Positions 50,875 through 63,310 are shown, numbered from the stretch's first letter. The stretch: DNA of 64,000 bases from Liolophura sinensis (GCF_032854445.1 NC_088300.1:76501966-76565965); one strand, 5' to 3'. Made by a program: numbers and translations. The notes: generated by a model not told the origin, from the letters alone.

Positions 50875-51177
50875 TATGTATATGCTTGGGATTTCACGTT
50901 GCACTGAACAATTTTTCAGTCATATGACGATTAAGGAGTCGTGATGTGTGTACACATACTGAATCTTCTTGTGGTAGGGCGAGTCCTTGCCGCTAAAATG
51001 CTGGCGCCACAGAAATATCATCAGACATCAGACATGACACCCCGCCCAGTTACATTATACTGATACCGGACCAACCAGTCCTCTTTCCTTGCTCTAACAT
51101 CCCAGTACTGAGCTAGGTGATCACAAGCACCACCAAGTTTTTTGGTATGACCCGACCCGGTTTGATCTCAGGTCTCC
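50875..51177 (-). mobile_element. SINE family B, head cut by a family A junction
   Basis: GCTTGGGATTTCACGTTGCA, GTGGTAGGGCGAGTCCTTGC, ACATGACACCCCGCCCAG, then GACCCGGTTTGATCTCAGGT before family A sequence takes over in mid-head. Confidence 0.8.
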
Positions 51178-51388
51178 TCTCACCAATGCGGTCGCTGTGA
51201 GTTCAAGTCTAGCTCATGCTGGCTTCCTCTCCGGCCGTAAGTGTGAAGGTCTGATAGCAACCTGCGGATGGTCGTGGGCTCTCCACGGGCTCTGCCCGGT
51301 TTCCTCTCACCATAATGCTGGCCGCCGTCGTATAAGTGAAATATTCTTGAGTACGGCATAAAACACCAATCAAATAAATAAATAAGCA
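51178..51388 (+). mobile_element. SINE family A joined to family B
   Basis: Starts inside the head at CTCACCAATGCGGTCGCTGT and continues to the AATCAAATAAATAAATAAG tail. The head-to-head junction with family B suggests insertion followed by deletion, or recombination. Confidence 0.8.
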
Positions 51389-51389
51389 A

Positions 51390-53218
51390 GTAAAGTCTGA
51401 CGGTCCGTATGAAAGTTACACGAGGTGACAGTTCGGTTCAGCCAGAAATTTATGTGAGACAGAGCTATAAACACGGTCGTTTAGAGATCGCCTTGCTAAA
51501 GAAGACTGTTGCAAGTAACACACATAATCTCCTATTTGTGGAAGCCACTTTGCTACCTTGCCCTTTATTACAAGGAGCGAAGCAGCGAGGAGGCGAGATG
51601 ACTCATTAAACTACCTCGCTTCGCTACCTCGTTACCTCGCTCCCCTATATCACTGGCTCGCCGCTTCGCTATCTCACATATTCGCCACCTCCCTAGCTGT
51701 CTGGTTATCGTGGACTGAATTACAAAGGTCAAGGTAGCCAGGTTGCGATCCATACCTATTGGTCCCCACGAACGGCTTAAAAAAACAACAATATGGAACA
51801 CTAAAAATAGTCAGAATACAGATTACTGAATTCTTAATCTAAAGAAAAATGTATACACTTTATTAGATATAATTTGAATACGTTTGCGAACATTAACACG
51901 AAAACAGCGCCTATGGAACAGTTCTCAAATGAAGAAGTATACGCTGCTTTCTGTTACATAGCAACTTGAGAGGAAATTCATGAATTATCACCAAACTTAA
52001 ACTTGTTATATGCAAAATTATAATAAAGATGTACAATGAAAACTACCTTTTAATCAAATATAAGGATAACAGAAAAAGTATGTAACGCTGTGTAATATAA
52101 TCTGTGAAGTAAATTAGATAGTCCAATAAATGTTAAATGCATCATATCTCATAAATTATCACCTAACTCAAATATATCCTAATATACACTATACAAAACA
52201 AGTGCTCACCTTTGTATTAAAAATTTTACAGGGTAACGAACGGAACTGCGGAGAAAAAGCCGCACAGACGTAGGCCTACTGACAGACGGACGTAGTGACT
52301 GACAGACGGACGAAGTGAAAGACGGATGTAGTGACACGAAGCCACGAAGGTCCCCATTGCAATGTGTGAGTAGACCGTTATACAATCGTGCAAATATCAG
52401 TGATAAAGTTTGCTCAAAACTGGCCATCGTAAAAGCAGGAATAGACTACAAAACTCTGGACCGCATGCTTTGGGTGGGAAAGATGCCCCATGAACATTAT
52501 ACCCGCTTTCCATACGAGTGTATAGGATTACGCATTCTCATTCGCCAAATTCGCATGTTGTTTCTGAACAGGTTAGGCCTACATATAAATCGAGCACTCC
52601 AAGGATGTTACTGATTATTACTGTGTTGATGACGTTCCTTTTCATGCCGGCAAAGTACCGGTATGTGTGAACTAACAAAGGGATTGTAACGTCTGCAATT
52701 AAAAATGAAGGCGTTCCTTCATTTCATACTAGAACAACATGTATGTTGATGTGCTTAAATACTGTAATATTTATAAACCAGCGGCGTGAAACACATACAG
52801 CTCCTAAGTTAAGAACTGTAGGTAGAATCTATGCTAAGTACGTTCACGGTACATCTGTAGTTTAGCGTTTGTATAACGGCCCATGCACTTACCCAGTTGA
52901 TTATGTCCTCAAGTGGCACGCTATGCTGAGGACTTGCAATTCCGTCCACCATCAAAACATCTCTGTTTGGGAGTGGGGATGAAAATCACAATTGTCCTTT
53001 ATGTTAGCATGTACTAGGATCCCTTACGTAAGTCAGGGCTCTCATCACTGCTCAATTCGTGAACTGTGGATCCGCCTTTTGGACTGGTGCGGGAGATTAA
53101 AGCCACTGCACAACATGCCGCATGAGGTCACGGCTGGTCGCGCTTTGTGCACAGAGAAGACTGCGCTATGTCGCTGCTTGCTCAGCCGTGAAGTAATGTC
53201 ACTCTGAACTCGTCAGTC
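51390..53218. other. No gene recognised
   Basis: Contains a local run of AGCGAGGAGGCGAG-like words on both strands (51575-51690) and short ORFs at 52315-52614 and 52992-53207 without support. Confidence 0.4.
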
Positions 53219-53220
53219 AG

Positions 53221-53460
53221 TTAAAAAAGTCTCCCCATGTGTCATGCTGTAACCACATCCGAAAGAGGAAGAGGCTAGTTAGTAAGTGTGCAAGTTTAAG
53301 GTTAGGACACGTGGCTTTCCCATCTAGACGAGAAAATTTTCTGATGTAGAGAAATGAGAGAATGATAAAGAAAATCAAATGAGCCTTCCCAACTTTCTAG
53401 ATCTGTGTATTCCGACTGCAGTTTCGAACGTCTTAGTCTTATCAAGAAATGACCAGCGTG
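53221..53460 (+). repeat. Direct duplication, copy 1
   Basis: TTAAAAAAGTCTCCCCATGT through to the ATGACCAGCGTGTGTG start of a microsatellite is repeated at 53604. The copies differ by a few substitutions and a short deletion in copy 2. Confidence 0.85.
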
Positions 53461-53473
53461 TGTGTGCGCACGC

Positions 53474-53554
<81 letters not shown>

Positions 53555-53570
53555 AGCACACACACACGCT
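53461..53570. repeat. (GT)n(TA)n(CA)n microsatellite
   Basis: Symmetrical compound: GTGTGT, then TA, then CACACA; a potential hairpin. Overlapping open frames are artefacts. Confidence 0.95.
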
Positions 53571-53603
53571 GGCAAACCGCCATGATGCTGGCCGTCAGGC
53601 TGT

Positions 53604-53832
53604 TAAAAAAGTCTCCCCCATGTGTCATGCTGTAACCACATCCGAAAGAGGAAGAGGCTAGTTAGTAAGTGTGCAAGTTTAAGGTTAGGACATGTGGCTT
53701 CCCCATCTAGACGAGAAAAATTTCTGATGTAGAGAAATGAGAGAATGATAAAGAAAATCAAATGAGCCTTCTCAACTTTTTATTCCCACTGCAGTCTCGA
53801 ACGTCTTAGTCTTATCAAGGAATGACCAGCGT
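53604..53832 (+). repeat. Direct duplication, copy 2
   Basis: Second copy of 53221-53460, about 383 bases to the right, again ending in a GT/TA microsatellite. Confidence 0.85.
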
Positions 53833-53845
53833 GTGTGCGTGCGTG

Positions 53846-53930
<85 letters not shown>

Positions 53931-53935
53931 GCACG

Positions 53936-54028
<93 letters not shown>

Positions 54029-54042
54029 GCACGCACACGCGC
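53833..54042. repeat. Compound (TA)n(CA)n(TA)n microsatellite
   Basis: Two long TA tracts separated by CACACGCACGCACACACACA and flanked by GTGCGTGC and CGCACGCA. Self-complementary overall. Confidence 0.95.
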
Positions 54043-54045
54043 TGA

Positions 54046-54127
54046 TGATGCCATGATGCTGGCCGCCGTCGTATAAGTGAAATATTCTTGAGTATGGCGT
54101 AAACTCCAATCAAATAAATAAATAAAT
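54046..54127 (+). mobile_element. SINE family A, 3' fragment
   Basis: GCCATGATGCTGGCCGCCGT to the AAATAAATAAATAAATA tail, directly abutting the microsatellite. Confidence 0.8.
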
Positions 54128-54133
54128 ATATGG

Positions 54134-54375
54134 GGAAAGGTTAGAGCAAGAAAACAGGACTGGTTTGCGCGGTGTCAGTATAACGTGACTGGATGGGGTG
54201 TCATGTTTGGTGTCTTCCCGTGATGCTTTAGCAGCGGCAGCACTTTGGCGGCATGGACTCGCCCTGCCACAAGAAGACACAATCTATGTACATACACCTA
54301 CCGACTCCTCGTCGTCATATAACTGAAAAATTGTGAAGTACGGTACGACGTTAAGCCTCAAGCACACATACAAAC
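54134..54375 (+). mobile_element. SINE family B, 3' part in opposite orientation
   Basis: GGTTAGAGCAAGAAAACAGG, GGGGTGTCATGTTTGGTGTC, GGACTCGCCCTGCCACAAGA and ACTGAAAAATTGTGAAGTAC are the reverse complement of the order in the other family B copies. Confidence 0.8.
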
Positions 54376-54527
54376 ATATATCAGGATCCACGCACTTTAT
54401 TTCGCAGCAATATCGGAGAAATTCATAAATACAGTGTCAATGAGTAAACCCACATGTTACTGTCCATACAGAGTGTGCTTTGACAGTACACGCAGTGACA
54501 ACATATGTGAAATAAAGTAGGTGCGGA

Positions 54528-54784
54528 GGGGGCTCCGTGGCCGAGGTGGTTAGCAAGCCACTGGGGCGCAATGATCCAGGAGCCAATCACCAATGCCGTC
54601 GCTGTGAATTCAAGCCCAACTTGTGCTAGCTTCACCTACGTTGGAAAGTCTTCCATCAACCTGCGGATGTTCGTGGGTTCCCCCCGGGCTCTTGTCGGCT
54701 TTCTCCCACCATAATGCTGACCACCGTTGTTCAAGTGAAGTATTCCTGAGTACAACATAAAATATCAATCAGATAAATAAATAA
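54528..54784 (+). mobile_element. SINE family A, full length with target duplication
   Basis: GGGGGCTCCGTGGCCGAGGT to an AGATAAATAAATAAG tail. AGTAGGTGCGG occurs on both sides (54513-54526 area and about 54783-54795), an 11-base target duplication. Confidence 0.88.
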
Positions 54785-54825
54785 GTAGGTGCGGTACTAT
54801 GAAGTTTAAATGTTATATGATTTAC

Positions 54826-54960
54826 TTATTTATTTGATTGGTGTTTCATGTTGTACTCAAGAATATTTAATTTTTACACGCCGACTGCCAGCATTACTTT
54901 GGGAGGAAACGGACCAGAGTCATGGGAAAACCCGCGACATTCCGCGAATTGCTTGTAAAC
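54826..54960 (-). mobile_element. SINE family A, truncated by the next array
   Basis: TTATTTATTTGATTGGTGTT to CCGCGAATTGCTTGTAAAC in minus orientation; head missing. Confidence 0.8.
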
Positions 54961-54989
54961 ATTCAAACGTACGACCTGAGAGAGGACGA

Positions 54990-56150
54990 AATGCCTTGAC
55001 ATACTGAAGCGTCAAGCATGTATGCCTAGGGCGAAATGCATTGACACACTGAAGAACCAGCCATGTATGCCTTGGACTAAATGCCTTGAGACACTGAAGC
55101 GTCAGTTATGTATGCCTAGGACGAAATACCTTGACACACTGAAGCGTCAGCCATGTATTTCGAGGATGAAATGCATTAACACACCGAAGCGTCAGCCATG
55201 TATACCTAGGACGAAATGCCTTGACACCGAAGCGTCAGCCGTGTATGTCGAGGACTAAATGCCTTGAAACACTAAAGTGTCAGCCATGTATGCCTTGGAT
55301 GAAATGCATTGACACACTGAAGAGTCAGCCATGTATGCCTAGGACGAAATGCCTTGACACATTGAAGCGTCAGCCATGTATATCGAGGACAAAATGCCTT
55401 GACACACTAAAGTGTCAGCCATGTATGCCTAGGATGAAATGCATTGACACACACTGTAGAGTCAGCCGTGTATGCCTAGGACGAAATGCCTTGACACACT
55501 GAAGCGTCAGCCATGTATATCGAGGACTAAATGCCTTGACACACCGAAGCGTCAGCCATGTATGCCTAGGACGAAATGCATTGACACACCGAAGCGTCAG
55601 CCATGTATGTCGAGGACTAAATGCCTTGACACACCAAAGTGTCAGCCATGTATGCCTATGATGAAATGCATTGACACACTGAAGAGTCAGCCATGTATGC
55701 CTAGGACGAAATGCATTGACACATTGAAGCGTCAGCCATGTATATCGAGGACAAAATGCCTTGACACACTAAAGTGTCAGCCATGTATGCCTATGATGAA
55801 ATGCATTGACACACTGAAAAGTCAGCCATGTATGACTGGGGCGAAATGCCTTGACACACTGAAGTGTTATCCTTGTATGTCTAGGATGAAATGCCTAAAC
55901 ACACTTAAGCGCCAGCCTTGTATGCCTAGGACAGAATTCCTTAATACAGTGAACCGCCAGCCTTGTATGTCTAGTACGAAATGCCTTAACACACTGAAGC
56001 GTCAACCATCTATGCCTAGGACGAAATGCCTTAACAAGCTTAACGCCAGTCCTGTATGACAAGGACAAAATGCCGTTACACACTAATGCGTCATCCATAT
56101 ATGCCTGGGACAAAATGCCTTGATACACTAATGCGCCAGCCATATATTCA
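54990..56150. repeat. 45-bp minisatellite, about 25 copies
   Basis: Units of CATGTATGCCTAGGACGAAA then TGCCTTGACACACTGAAGCGTCAGC. Subtypes (ATATCGAGGAC, TATGATGAAATGCATT) recur at regular spacing. The plus frame is open for up to 195 codons with a 15-residue period (MPRTKCLDTLKRQPC). Lack of any non-repeat coding flank argues against a gene. Confidence 0.9.
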
Positions 56151-56249
56151 CTCAGAAGAGAGGACAAACTTTTACCACTAAAACAGGCACGCTTGCATGT
56201 GTCCAGCTGCACGCCCTATATAGGACAAACAAAAAACACCACATTAACA

Positions 56250-57062
56250 TGCCCAGCTGCACCCAGCAGATAGGGCAAACCTCACACACCAGAACATGGA
56301 TGTGGACGTTGTGTGGATGCTTGTTTGTGTCTGGTTGCGCCCAGAAGATAGGGCAAACCTCACACACCAGAACATGGATGTGGATGTTGTGTGGATGCAT
56401 GTTTGTATCCAGTTGCACCAGCAGAAGTGGCAAACCTCAAACACCAAAACGTACATGTGGACGTTGTGTGGATGCAAGTTTGTGCCCTGCTGCTCCCAGC
56501 AGATAGGGCAAACCTCACACATCAGAACGTGGATGTGGACGGTGTGTGGATGCATGTTTGTGTCTGGTTGCGCCAAGCAGATAGGGCAAACCTCACACAC
56601 CCGAACATGGATGTGGACGCTGTGTGGATACATGTTTGTGTCTGGTTGCGCCCAGCGGATAGGGCAAACCTCACACACCCGAACATGGATGTGGACGTTG
56701 TGTGGATGCATGTTTGTGTCTGGTTGCGCCCAGAAGATAGGGCAAACCTCACACACCAGAACATGGATGTGGACGTTGTGTGGATGCATGTTTGTATCCA
56801 GTTGCACCAGCAGAAGTGGCAAACCTCAAACACCAGAACATGGATGTGGACGTTGTGTGTATGCACGTTTGTGCCCTGCTGCTCCCAGCAGATAGGACAA
56901 ACCTCACACACCAGAACATGGATGTGGACGGTGTGTGGATGCATGTTTGTATCCAGTTGCCCCAGAAAAGTGGCAAACCTTAAACACCAGAACATGGATG
57001 TGGACGTTGTGTGGATACATGTTTATGTCCCGTTCCACCGAGAAAATAGGGCAAACCTCAAA
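56250..57062. repeat. 78-bp minisatellite, about 10 copies
   Basis: Units contain AGATAGGGCAAACCTCACAC, ATGGATGTGGACGTTGTGTG and GCATGTTTGTGTCTGGTTGC (starts at 56269, 56347, 56502, 56580 and 56658). Several frames on both strands are open for up to 252 codons only because 78 is divisible by three. Confidence 0.9.
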
Positions 57063-57163
57063 CAGATAAAGTCCAGATTGTGTATTATACATTACATAAA
57101 CAACACTGCAAACAACAGTGCTTGTGACTTACCTGTTGATCCAGCCTGAACAACAACAACACC

Positions 57164-58199
57164 ATGAACCAACCTCGGATTGAGTCTCTCTTCAGTGGGG
57201 CGTGCAGTGAAAAGGTAACTGCTAGTACTAACTCTGATATAGTCCAAAATGAAAATTCGAAGACGTCACCTGGAATTCCTGCTAGTAGTAACCTTGCTCA
57301 ACCCTCAAGAACAGCAATATCAAGATTTTCAGGAAAACGTAAACTGAATCTGGCCGCCACAAATCCCAGCATTAAAAGATTGAATTCATTGAATTCGAGG
57401 TGAGGACGAAACCGAGTTATACGAGGTAACAAACTTCAAGGCTGGAACTGACACTAACTTTCTTACCGAGAGCTTATTGACACCTCAAGTCAGCAAACAT
57501 CTAAATTGCCTAATCCTGAATGCTGTAGAAACGGCTATAAAACCACTAATTGAGCTAGTGGCGTCGAGTAAGAATGACATAACAACCCTTGCACGTAAAG
57601 TTGACAGTCTACAACTAGAAATTGCTGACAGGGATAAGACAATTTGTGAATGTAAGGCTGAAATATCAGATCTAAAATCTGAACTGGCAATCGTCAATTC
57701 CCTACTCAGAAAAAGCTCAGAAGAAAATATGCGACAAAAGGATGAATTCCAGTCCCTTTTAGACAAAGCCGAACAATATAGTAGACGAGAGTGTCTGCGG
57801 ATTTCTGGCCTTTCACTTCAACCAGGTGAAACGACTGATGATGCGGTGTGCCGACTTGCAAGTCATCTTAATATTGAAATGTGTAAAAAAGATATCTCGC
57901 GATCACATTTTATTGGAAAAAACCAGTCCCAGATAATCGTTAGGTTTGTTTCGTACCGAACCAGATCTGAACTGATTAGAACACGTCCATTACTGAAGAG
58001 CGCCAATGGTTACACAGGGGTGTATATAAATGAAGATCTCACGAAAACTAGGTATAAGCTCTTTAAAAGATTACTTCAAAAGAAGAAAGAAGGTGTGATT
58101 TTCTCAGCCTGGACATACGACGGAAATGTGTTCTATTGTTCCCAAGACGGGGGAGTGAAGGTACAGGTGGCTTCTGAATGGGATCTCGAGAACATTTAA
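57164..58199 (+). pseudogene. LINE ORF1 (RNA-binding chaperone type, one frame break)
   Basis: Frame one starts at ATG 57164 (MNQPRIESLFSGACSEKV) and stops at 57401-57403. Frame two runs from about 57420 to TAA 58197-58199. A heptad-rich coiled coil lies at about 57560-57760 (KVDSLQLEIADRDKT, LKSELAIVNSLLR). Then comes a segment like the RRM and C-terminal domain of L1-type ORF1 proteins (EQYSRRECLRISGL, SRSHFIGK, IIVRFVSYRTRSELI). Such proteins trimerise and coat the element RNA. The break between the frames is the only damage that I see here. Confidence 0.75.
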
Positions 58200-59094
58200 T
58201 CAACCCGGACAAATCACTTTTCCCGTGCAGGATACAGGAGTGTTCATACTTTAATCATTAAAGACAGCCGACCGATGTGCTTTCTGTATAGTAACTCTGA
58301 CTGTACATGCGTGTCTACTAACACAAAAGTGCGGTCTGCTGCCGTAACTTACGTAATGGCAGATAATATGTACGCTACTCCAACACAAACTGCTGCTCAA
58401 TGTCTCTCTCTAAAACACTTGACTTGATCAACAATATTGTACTCACAACGAATTGGTCTTGGACAAGAGTGAGTTATCTACCCTGGCCGTGTAAATGTAC
58501 ATGTATACATACATATATCCATATATCTGCATAAGTAAGCCCGAAAAATTAAAAAATTTATCTGATAGTTAAGAATATATAAATGTATATATGCATTTGG
58601 CCATGACACATTAAATATTCCAGTTGAATTACCGGATAAATTCCAAATTAAACTACAAATATTAGGGAACAATAAATATATGAAGTAGACGGGAAAATGA
58701 CGTCATTATGTTTGTGTACCAAGCTACAGGGTACCAAAAGTGAAAAGTCACGGTTAACAAAACGTACAATCTATATGTATTGTCTTTGACCATTTTTCAG
58801 TATCCTTCCAGTGAGCCCAAATCGTTGTTTATCCGATAAGTAGATAAATAATTACCATTCAAAATTATACGGAAGATTGGCCCTCATTTCTGATTAATAG
58901 TTGTCTCCTTTAGGCAAATCCCAATTCTCAATATATGAGTTGAAAATACTCACCTTAGTGATAATATTTGTAAACAAACTCTCATTGTTAATAACTTCCT
59001 CATGATACTTTATTGTGCCAGTAACCCACCTCTCCCTATACGCTTCTGTCTGGGACTGGTGCTTCTGAGGACGTACTATGTACGCACCTTTACA
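58200..59094. other. LINE inter-ORF region
   Basis: About 0.9 kb without a supported frame between ORF1 and ORF2, long for such elements. It could hold an unrecognised insertion or a degenerate start of ORF2. Confidence 0.4.
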
Positions 59095-62000
59095 CCTCAT
59101 ATTTTTTGTGATTTATTTTGAAATTCTTACTTGTATGTACTGGACTATGTTACACGTGATCTTACCGATAACTACATGCGTAATAAACAAAAATTCGAGC
59201 TGTTATCAAGTGAGTACGATGGTAACCAGGCTAGAACATGTGCTTCTTTCTTTCTTAAATGTTGTTACGTCATGGATTACCTAAGTCAATATCGTGTGGC
59301 AATCGGGACTTGGTATAACTTTGTGTGCTGTAAAAGTAGGGTACACCTAATCAAACTTATAAACTTGCTGAATGAATTAACAGTGATTTGTAATGCCACT
59401 GACTCTTTACTATTTTGTGTTATTATAGGTATTCTTTGTATGTTAAACAACTTGAATTACGTTTTAATTGTCAATATCGCATTACTGCTGCGATGCGGAG
59501 ATATACATAAAAATCCGGGACCACAAAGCTCGCATAACTTAAGATTGTTGTCATTTTAATGCTAGGAGCCTTCTGGCTCAGCCTGATGATCAAATGTCAT
59601 CATATTCTAAGTTAGACGACGTCTCAACCGTACTTGTAAATGAACATGATTACGATATTATTTGTGTAACAGAAACTTGGCTTAGTTCTGCCATACCAGA
59701 TGAAAGAGTTAATATAGAAGGGTACTACATTATAAGGAAAGACAGAGATAGGCATGGTGGGGGTGTTGCCATTTATTGTAAGTCATCATTGAATATCACA
59801 CGGCAGATTAGATCTTGAAAATGAAAATGAAATGCTATGGATTACAATTGAATTGTTCAATAGAAGTGTATTAGTTGCTGTATGTTACCGCCCTCCTAAC
59901 CAATCAACGGAATCACGGATCTTTTTATTGATAACTTTGATTCTACTCTCACTTCTGTTATATCAGAAAACCCACATGCTTTACTAATATTTGGTGATTT
60001 TAACGATCGCTGCACTGACTGGAATAAATACCATGATAAGAGTGAATTAAAATGAACTTTTCGACCTTTTGGCTGGAAAAATTTATTTCAATACTGAATG
60101 AGCCGACAAAGATATACGGAAAGATAGTGCTTATTTATTAGATCTAATAATCACTGACAATATGAGATATGTAATAGATTAACGGAGTGGCTTGTCCCAT
60201 GGCTAATCTTGACCACTGCACGATCTATTGTAAACTGGATGTTCTGTGCAATGATAAACCTAAATCTTTTAAAAGACATGTATGGGACCTTAAATGTGCT
60301 GATATAGACCGTCTACGTAACTTACTGTCTGTCTCACCCTGGGATATATGTGACGTTTTCACTGATATAAATGACAAAGTGTATGCATGGTCAAATCTTT
60401 TTCTGTCATGCTGTAAGGAAGCTATCCCAAATAAAGAAATTACCGTGAGACCTCGCGACAAGCCCTGGATGACCAATGATGTGCGATATAAGTTACGAAT
60501 TCGAATAGATGCTTTAAAAAGTATAAAGATCTAAAAATGAAAAAGATAAATTTCGCTTCTATATAGCCAGAAGGGAGGCCAACACAGCCAAAAGAGAGGC
60601 AATTCGTCGCTATGCTACACGTCTAAAACCAAACTATCTGACCAAATCTAGATACCAAGACTTACTGGTCTTCAATGAAATCACTGTTGGGTTCTAAAGC
60701 AAAACCTCCAATACCACCACTACTTGTAAATGGTAAAAATGTGTCCAGTGATAATTGATAAGGCCAATGCTTTCTGTGCATTCTTTGCATCACATTCTGA
60801 CCTTCCATCTCCTGTCCCCGACTTGCCGGAATTCTCCTTCGTTACTACAACTCGTTTAAACAGTATACAAATAACTGAAAAGGAAGTCGGTCAGTGTCTC
60901 AGTTCGTTAAATACAAAGAAGGCATCAGGTCCGGATGGGATCAGTAATTTTATGTTGCAGAGTGCAGCAGGAAGTATAGTACCTCGCTTACTAAACTATT
61001 TAACTCTTCATTACAAAACGGTCGTGGTGTTCCGTCCGCGTGGAAAAGGTGCCGCGTTTGCCAGTATTTAAAAAAGGTGATCGACATTGTATTTCTAACT
61101 ACAGACCAGTATGTCTTCAACCATCGATATCCAAAGTATTTGGAAAAAGTCGTCTATAAACATTTATATCAATATCTTACGATAATTACAATATTCTTAT
61201 TCCTCACAATGCAGGATTCAAAAGTGGTGATTCAACTATCTGTCAACTCAACTAAAATCGTCCATAATATTTATAAAGGTTTAGACAACGGTAATGATAT
61301 GTGTTTGGTATTCTTGGATGTGAGCAAAGCCTTTGACAAGGTTTGGCACACAGGTTGACTATTTAAGTTGAGGCAGATGGGTATTGGAGGAATGTTACTG
61401 GCGTGGATAAATGATTACTTATCTGATCGATCAATCTCTGTTTGCCTCAACGGTAAAGAATCTAGCTCGAATCCTACGTACTCAGGAGTTCCCCAGGGCT
61501 CTGTACTTGGTCCTTTGTTGTTTCTTATCTTCATAAATGATATAAATACTAATATTGAATGTGACATAAATATATTTGCTGACGACACATCCTTGTTAGA
61601 AGAAATTAAAGATTTACCAGTCCTCAGAAACTAGACTGAACCGTGACCTTAGCAAGTTAGCATCGTGGGCAAATCAATGGTGTGTCACATTCAATACTCT
61701 TAAGACAGTTTATTTACTTGTATCATTAAAGGGAAATCCTTCCTATCTCAAACTGTATCTTAATGGCACGGAGGTGAAGAGCGTTCAGTCCCACAAACAC
61801 CTTGGGATCTTTTTACAACACAATGGGAAATGGACGAACACATTAGAAACTTAGTTAATAAATGTAACAAAAAACTGAGTATTCTCAACCGATGTAAGAA
61901 ATGCCTTACCCGAAAATGTTTGAAAACTCTATACTTCAGTCAAATAAGATCTACCATCGAATATGGTGACACCCTGTTTGACAATTGCGGTATAGTGTTG

Positions 62001-62820
62001 TCTCAAAAACTTGAAACAATTCAGCGAAGAGCTGCTCTTCTCTGTTCTGGGGGCCTACGTCGGACATCGCATAGTAAATTATTAAATGAACTAAGATGGG
62101 AACCGCTTTATGTGAGACGTAGATCCCACAGAATTCTTCTTTTCCATAAAATTATAAATGGGGCTATCGCCTCCTTATTTGAAAAAATTCATACCATGCG
62201 GAAATAAAGCTGTCGTCAGTACATACAATCTACGAAATAAGCACAACATCCGTCTTCCCAAAGGTCGTATCCAGTTGTACATGTCGTCATTTATTCCCCA
62301 AACAATTAAAGATTGGAATTCAATACCTCTCCACTTTCGTCACGACTCTCTAGAAAAGCTTAAATCCTATCTTAAACCTAGTTTTGTTGACAGCATTACT
62401 ATTTCCGTACTGTACGATTCTTTTGTAACATTTTCCTCGATACTGCATTGTAGGATGCGGATGGGACTGAGCGCTCTTCACGTAGACTTATTTACCAATG
62501 GCCTTTCAGATGACCAGTCTTGTCATAAATGTAATTACAAATGTGAAAATTCTCATCATTTTCTTATTGAATGTCCCGCATATGCCGCTCAAAGGAAGCA
62601 CATGTTCGACAGGTTTACTAAAACGATTTCTCCAAATGCTCACTTATCTATTTTCCTTCCGCATTGCTCAAAACATATCTCAAATATTTTACTTTTTGGA
62701 TCAAATGACCTATCTCTTGAAGACAATAAAACCATATTCTGTTCTGTGCACAAATTCATTCAAGATACTCGAAGATTTATCCATCGTACTCACCAAGTAG
62801 TTCAAACAAGCTCCTTTTAA
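59095..62820 (+). pseudogene. LINE ORF2 (endonuclease plus reverse transcriptase), multiply frameshifted
   Basis: From about 59131 a hydrophobic N-terminal part ends in LLLRCGDIHKNPGP (59485-59526). Endonuclease motifs follow: IICVTETWL, DRHGGGVAIY, VAVCYRPPN, LLIFGDFND (59988 area), LDLIITD and LDHCTIY. RT motifs: KKASGPDGIS (60916), SNYRPVCLQ, AGFKSGDSTI, FLDVSKAFDKVWH, GVPQGSVLGPLLFLIFINDI and FADDTSLL (61577). The C-terminus has CHKCNYKCENSHHFLIECP, a Cys/His knuckle (62518-62577). An in-frame TGA at 61357 and at least seven frame changes prevent one product. The protein would nick target DNA and copy the element RNA there. Confidence 0.85.
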
Positions 62821-63117
62821 GGTACAGAGTGCTAAGACTGAAACCCATTCTTAAATCTGTTATATAATCGGTACTTAATGAAGTATATGAGTGTGTGCAG
62901 TATTGGATGCCTATGTGTATTGTAAATATGTTATTCTTCACTATCAAGTTTTGATTATATAAATGTATGATGTATATAAGTTTGAGGAGACCCCCTAGTG
63001 ACCCATGGGTTGTGGGATATCCTCAGTAAACAAATAAAGAATTAAATTAAATTACATATACGGTATTATACATATCCAGGCTGCGCATGAAATGTCTCTG
63101 AATTAATAGAATTAACA

Positions 63118-63310
63118 AACTTGTTTGTTTGCATGGGGCTTTACGTCGATGTCAACAATAAATTTTGGTCATATCACCTCGGTGTCCCATTTTAGTATGC
63201 CGGTGCAATGCCGACACCAGATATGAGATTCCACCTATGTTTATAGTCATAACATGTACTGAAGTCGGACTGATATTAACAAGCACTTGCTTACCCTAAC
63301 ACTAAGTGAC
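63118..63310 (-). mobile_element. Decayed SINE family B relic
   Basis: GTTTGCATGGGGCTTTACGT and TTTTGGTCATATCACCTCGG, then ACACCAGATATGAGATTCCA, follow the family order with heavy divergence. Confidence 0.45.

Larger units (their letters stand above)
57070..63055 (+). mobile_element. CR1/L2-like non-LTR retrotransposon (LINE), nearly full length
   Basis: Two open regions and a 3' end with CAAATAAAGAATTAAATTAA tail. ORF1 has a coiled coil and RNA-binding-like part. ORF2 has an N-terminal NPGP motif, an apurinic-type endonuclease, a reverse transcriptase with FADD and a C-terminal Cys/His knuckle. RNase H and LTRs are absent. Frameshifts and stops make it inactive in its present form. The left border is uncertain, as it abuts the 78-bp array. 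Confidence 0.88.

Noticed and set aside
52315-52614. 99-codon ORF
   Set aside because: No domain, no splice logic, and composition like the flanks.
55022-56059. CXXC-like repeat proteins
   Set aside because: The 45-bp array is open by periodicity and has no non-repeat coding flank.
56244-57149. Long repeat proteins on both strands
   Set aside because: By-products of the 78-bp array; overlapping frames on both strands cannot all be real.
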